Source of the DNA: Pseudomonas prosekii | GTDB taxonomy: Bacteria > Pseudomonadota > Gammaproteobacteria > Pseudomonadales > Pseudomonadaceae | Reading direction: 5' to 3' | Assembly (NCBI RefSeq): GCF_900105155.1 | Contig: NZ_LT629762.1 | Coordinates: forward strand, 5,279,501 to 5,343,500 | DNA: 64,000 nucleotides | Shown: positions 60,620 to 64,000 of the stretch, piece by piece | Layout of the letters: every line of letters starts with the position of its first letter | How positions within the stretch are numbered: position 1 is the stretch's first letter | Program-made: the position numbers and the translations under genes | The notes under the pieces: model-generated | Database searches by the model: none | What the model saw: the letters and a program-made list of their open reading frames with translations, nothing else | What the model was told of the DNA's origin: nothing

Positions 60620-63600
60620 ATGAGCGGCACATTCCAAGCTTCGTCCTTGTTCAAAATGCTGCTGTTGCTGGGGGCGGTGCTCGGCATCGAACTGGCCGAG
60701 GCGGCGGCGCGTTGCGAGCGCAATCTGGTGGCCAACGTCGTGGCGTTCGATCAGCCGCTGATGTTCAACCGCCTCGGCGCGCAGAATGCCAACGGCATGA
60801 TGTTCGCCTTGCGCCGCGACGTGGTCGATGACCATGACCGTTCGCTGGCCCAGGGCGGTTCGGCGGTGCCGGGCAAAGTCTCACTGCGTCCCGACAAGCG
60901 CCCCCGGCCGCTGGTGCTACGTGTCGCCGCCGGTGACTGCCTGACCATCAACCTGCAGAACCTGCTGGCGTATCAGGCCAACCCGAACAAACACTTCGAC
61001 GATGACGACGAGGGTGAAGAAGAGGGTGAAGTCGAGAACGAAAACGAGGGCGGCGGCAACGGCAACGCTGAGGATTTCAAGGTCGATGAACAAGTGGCCG
61101 ACCGTCACGTCGGTTTCCAAGTCAACGGTCTGCAAGCGGTCAACAGCATCGATGACATCGCCTCCTACACCGGGCGCAATGCCAATACCCTGCTCGCCCC
61201 CGGCGCGACTCGCTCGTACACCCTGTACGCCGAGCGCGAAGGCGCGTTCGATGTCAGCAGTCGCGGCGCAACGTTCGGCGGTGAAGGTGCCGCAGGCAAC
61301 AACGCCAATGGCCTGTTTGCCCAAGTGGTGGTGGTGCCTAAGGGCGGCCGCACCTACCGCAACACCCTGACTGAAGAAGAAATGCGCCTGGCCAGCAGCG
61401 GCCGCACGCCGACCGGCCAACCAATCGTCGATTATCAGGCGCGTTACCCGCAGCGCGAGCCGTGGGTGCGTGAAGGCAAGGCCGGCACGCCGATCATCAA
61501 CATGGTCGATGGCAGCGAAATCATCTCCAGCGAAAGCGATGCGATTGTCATGGGCAGCAACGCCGATGGCAGTTTCCCGGCCTCGACCTATCCGCTGGAA
61601 TCGATGGGCAAACGCAATCCGGCGCTGCCTAATCGGCTGGAACCGTTCCGCGATTTCGCCGCGCAATTCCAGGACGAAACCGCCGTGACCCAGGCCTTCC
61701 CGGCGTACTTCGCCGACCCGGTGATGGCCCACGTGCTGGAGCCGACTCGCGACTCGTTCATGATCAACTACGGCGCTGGCGGCATGGGCGCCGAGGTGTT
61801 GGCCAACCGCTTGGGCGTTGGGCCGATGCACGATTGCCTGTCGTGTGCCTACGAAGAATTCTTCCTCAGCTCGCACACCGTCGGCGACGTCGCGATGCTG
61901 GTCGACGTGCCGGCCAACGTCGGCCTGGAAAACATTCGTCCCGGTGAAACCCCGCGTGCCGATCAGATCGGGGTCAAAGCGACCATGGCGCTGTACCCGT
62001 CGGAGCCGTCCAACGTCAACCACAGCTACATCGGCGACTTCGTCAAATTCCGCAACACCCACAACGGGTACGAACACCACATCTTCCACTTGCACGGCCA
62101 CCAATGGCTGTTCAACCCCAACGACGACAACACCGATTACCTCGACGCGCAGGGCATCGGTCCGGGGGCCGGCTATACCTATGAAATCGCCAACGGTGGT
62201 TCGGGCAACCGCAACCGCGTGGCGGGCGATGCGATCTACCACTGCCACTTCTACCCGCACTTTGCCCAAGGCATGTGGGCCATGTGGCGGGTGCACGACG
62301 TGTTCGAAGAAGGCACCAAACTTGAGGTTTCGCAGCAAGGCGCCGACGGTTTCCACAACGAACCGTTTGCCCTGCGCAGCGGTAAACCGGCTGCCGGTGC
62401 ACGCGCCTTGCCGGACGGTGAAATCGTCGCCGGTACACCGATTCCGGCCATCGTGCCGCTGCCGGGCAAAGCCATGGCGCCAATGCCGGGCAAAGTCGCA
62501 ATCGTGCCGAGAGTCGGCGAAACCCTGGTCGCCGAAAATGACGACGACGATGACGATGATGACGACAGCGAGCATCAGGCCGGCGCCTCACAGGGCATTG
62601 GCTCGCTGGCCCTGGTGGACCGTAGCGAAGCCAACCGCAATGCCGACGGCAGCCTGAAAAACCCCGGTTATCCGTTCTGGATCGGCGGCATGGAAACCTC
62701 GGTCGGCCAACGTCCGCCAACTCCGCCACTGGACATGCTCGACGCCGCCACGGCGCAGGCACTCAAAACCAGCGGCAATGCCTTATGGGCCAACCTTGAC
62801 CCGGCGCAATCCGGTGGCTGGAACGGCGGACTGGGCCGGCATTCGCTCGACGGCGTATCTGCCGGCGGGCAGGCCAATACCATCACCACGTCGCTGGATT
62901 TCTCCAAGGAAGTGACCCGCGCCAAACCGCTGTATCTGCCCGAGGAAGGCACTGAAGTCGAACAAGCGGCGATGGCGTTCCATGCGAAAAAAGACCATCC
63001 GAGCTATGCCTTGCTGCCCGGTAACCAAATTGTCGCCAAGGCCTTCCGCACCAACGGCGCCTTGCCGATTGCCGGCGCGCCGTTCTACGAACCGTGCATG
63101 GACGATCGGCAAAAACGCCTGACCGCCAGCGCCGGCATTGGTGAGTTCAACAGCGGTGAGCGAGTGGACGGCATGTCCTTCACCGGTTCCTCGACGTTCA
63201 CCGCTGACCGTCCGCGCGTTTACAAAGCGGCGAATATCCAGTTTGACGCGGTGTACAACAAGGTCGGTTACCACTTCCCGCAGGCGCGCATTCTGGCGCT
63301 GTGGGAAGACGCCTGGCCGGTGATCAACAAACAGCGTCCGCCAGAACCGCTGGTGATGCGCATGAACACCTTCGACTGCGTGCAATACCAGCAAACCAAC
63401 CTGGTGCCGGCCACCTATGAGATGGACGATTACCAGGTGCGCACGCCGACCGACGTGATCGGCCAGCACATTCACCTGCCGAAATGGGACCTGGTGTCCG
63501 CCGATGGTTCGTCCAACGGCTGGAACTATGAAGACGGCGTGCTTTCCCCCGGCGCCGTGGTCGAACGTATCCATGCGATTCGCGAGTTCAACCAGTGCGC

Positions 63601-64000
63601 AGGCACCGATCCGCGCGACGGCACGCCGGCCTGTCCGAAAGCCAAGGCGCATCCGTTCTTCGGCCAATACGGCCGCGCCGACTGGCTCGGTGCGCGCACG
63701 GCGATGCAGCGCTGGTTTGTCGATCCGGTGGTCAACGCCAAAGGTGTCGACCGTGGTTTGGGGACCATTTTCACTCACGACCACTTAGGCCCATCGACCC
63801 ATCAGCAAATTGGTCTGTACGCCACCGTGCTGGCTGAACCGGCCGGTTCGACCTGGTTCCACGCCGAAACCGGCGAGCCTTTGTACAGCGGCGCACGGCA
63901 GGACGGCGGGCCGACTTCGTGGCAAGCGGTGATATCCACCGGTGACCTTGATGGCGACGGCAAGAACGACAGCTTCCGTGAGTTCTTCCTCGAATACAGC
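60620..64000 (+). CDS. Very large secreted multicopper oxidase, Mn(II)-oxidase type (3' end outside window)
   Basis: 1127 codons are visible and the frame is still open. The ATG at 60620 follows a GAGG site. A signal peptide (FKMLLLLGAVLGIELAEAAA) is followed by an Asp/Glu-rich stretch near 128-150. Copper motifs are HIFHLHGHQW (near 487), HCHFYPHFAQGMW (near 540), GQHIHLPKW and HDHLGPSTHQQIG in the last third. A second acidic run of nine Asp is near residue 642. The size, the permuted order of copper sites and DGDGKNDSF-type calcium loops fit the MnxG/McoA/MofA group that oxidises Mn(II) outside the cell. A sigma-54 promoter lies upstream. Type II secretion genes nearby suggest the export route. 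Confidence 0.85.
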   Translation, partial: MSGTFQASSLFKMLLLLGAVLGIELAEAAARCERNLVANVVAFDQPLMFNRLGAQNANGMMFALRRDVVDDHDRSLAQGGSAVPGKVSLRPDKRPRPLVLRVAAGDCLTINLQNLLAYQANPNKHFDDDDEGEEEGEVENENEGGGNGNAEDFKVDEQVADRHVGFQVNGLQAVNSIDDIASYTGRNANTLLAPGATRSYTLYAEREGAFDVSSRGATFGGEGAAGNNANGLFAQVVVVPKGGRTYRNTLTEEEMRLASSGRTPTGQPIVDYQARYPQREPWVREGKAGTPIINMVDGSEIISSESDAIVMGSNADGSFPASTYPLESMGKRNPALPNRLEPFRDFAAQFQDETAVTQAFPAYFADPVMAHVLEPTRDSFMINYGAGGMGAEVLANRLGVGPMHDCLSCAYEEFFLSSHTVGDVAMLVDVPANVGLENIRPGETPRADQIGVKATMALYPSEPSNVNHSYIGDFVKFRNTHNGYEHHIFHLHGHQWLFNPNDDNTDYLDAQGIGPGAGYTYEIANGGSGNRNRVAGDAIYHCHFYPHFAQGMWAMWRVHDVFEEGTKLEVSQQGADGFHNEPFALRSGKPAAGARALPDGEIVAGTPIPAIVPLPGKAMAPMPGKVAIVPRVGETLVAENDDDDDDDDDSEHQAGASQGIGSLALVDRSEANRNADGSLKNPGYPFWIGGMETSVGQRPPTPPLDMLDAATAQALKTSGNALWANLDPAQSGGWNGGLGRHSLDGVSAGGQANTITTSLDFSKEVTRAKPLYLPEEGTEVEQAAMAFHAKKDHPSYALLPGNQIVAKAFRTNGALPIAGAPFYEPCMDDRQKRLTASAGIGEFNSGERVDGMSFTGSSTFTADRPRVYKAANIQFDAVYNKVGYHFPQARILALWEDAWPVINKQRPPEPLVMRMNTFDCVQYQQTNLVPATYEMDDYQVRTPTDVIGQHIHLPKWDLVSADGSSNGWNYEDGVLSPGAVVERIHAIREFNQCAGTDPRDGTPACPKAKAHPFFGQYGRADWLGARTAMQRWFVDPVVNAKGVDRGLGTIFTHDHLGPSTHQQIGLYATVLAEPAGSTWFHAETGEPLYSGARQDGGPTSWQAVISTGDLDGDGKNDSFREFFLEYS

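Noticed and set aside
60917..62575. 552-codon minus-strand frame over the multicopper oxidase
   Set aside because: Val/His/Arg-rich shadow; plus strand carries copper motifs and a signal peptide.

Overview
The window is chromosomal DNA of a Pseudomonas, most likely of the P. fluorescens group. The reasons are high GC, a bphO-bphP phytochrome pair, gudP/gudD-like and deo catabolic operons, and many dispersed REP/REPIN palindromes of the types seen in fluorescent pseudomonads (GCGAGCAAGCT, GGCGAGGGGGCTTG and GTAGCAGCTGCCGAG cores). No rRNA gene, intact tRNA gene, CRISPR array or insertion sequence was found.

Left end, 1-7036: the right part of a siphophage-type prophage. It holds a J-like tip protein cut by the window edge, small tail genes, a tail fibre, a fibre assembly protein, a terminator and a SleB-type cell-wall hydrolase. 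A small gene behind a consensus LexA box follows, then a small convergent gene, and finally a 51-bp 3' fragment of tRNA-Pro(GGG) that marks the attachment site. The integrase end lies outside the window.

7.4-15.5 kb: signalling genes. Heme oxygenase and bacteriophytochrome kinase are translationally coupled. They are followed by a PAS histidine kinase, a stand-alone receiver and a REC-PAS-GGDEF-EAL gene that is broken by a frameshift inside the EAL domain.

15.4-37 kb: metabolic and transport genes. These are a LysR-controlled sugar-acid operon (MFS plus enolase-superfamily dehydratase), folD, a DUF4239 protein, a VOC protein, an ABC exporter and a lipoprotein-like hydrolase. A complete deoxyribose locus follows (kinase, permease, epimerase-like protein, DeoR repressor, DeoC), with matching 16-bp DeoR palindromes at both ends. 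After it come a GAF-GGDEF-EAL phosphodiesterase, a quinone oxidoreductase, and an MFS/LysR divergent pair.

37-46.5 kb: regulators and stress genes. They include a pirin, a GlxA-type AraC regulator, two paralogous winged-helix/STAND ATPase regulators that meet tail to tail, a flavodoxin-like protein and a frameshifted haloperoxidase-type hydrolase. A 20-bp sequence upstream of the flavodoxin gene recurs exactly, inverted, upstream of a nearby AraC gene.

46.5-56.6 kb: an MBL-fold hydrolase with a LysR gene, then a DoxX / monooxygenase / YtcJ amidohydrolase / YcaC hydrolase operon. Next are an MscS channel with a cyclic-nucleotide-binding domain and a secreted esterase with a divergent LysR.

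Right end: an orphan gspG-gspF pair of type II secretion, a lytic transglycosylase, a 6-unit REPIN array, and the first 1127 codons of a very large secreted multicopper oxidase of the Mn(II)-oxidase type. That gene is preceded by a near-perfect sigma-54 promoter. The oxidase with its sigma-54 promoter and neighbouring secretion genes is the most coherent candidate system. The shared 20-mer and the two genes whose C-termini are encoded by REP DNA are the least expected structural signals.
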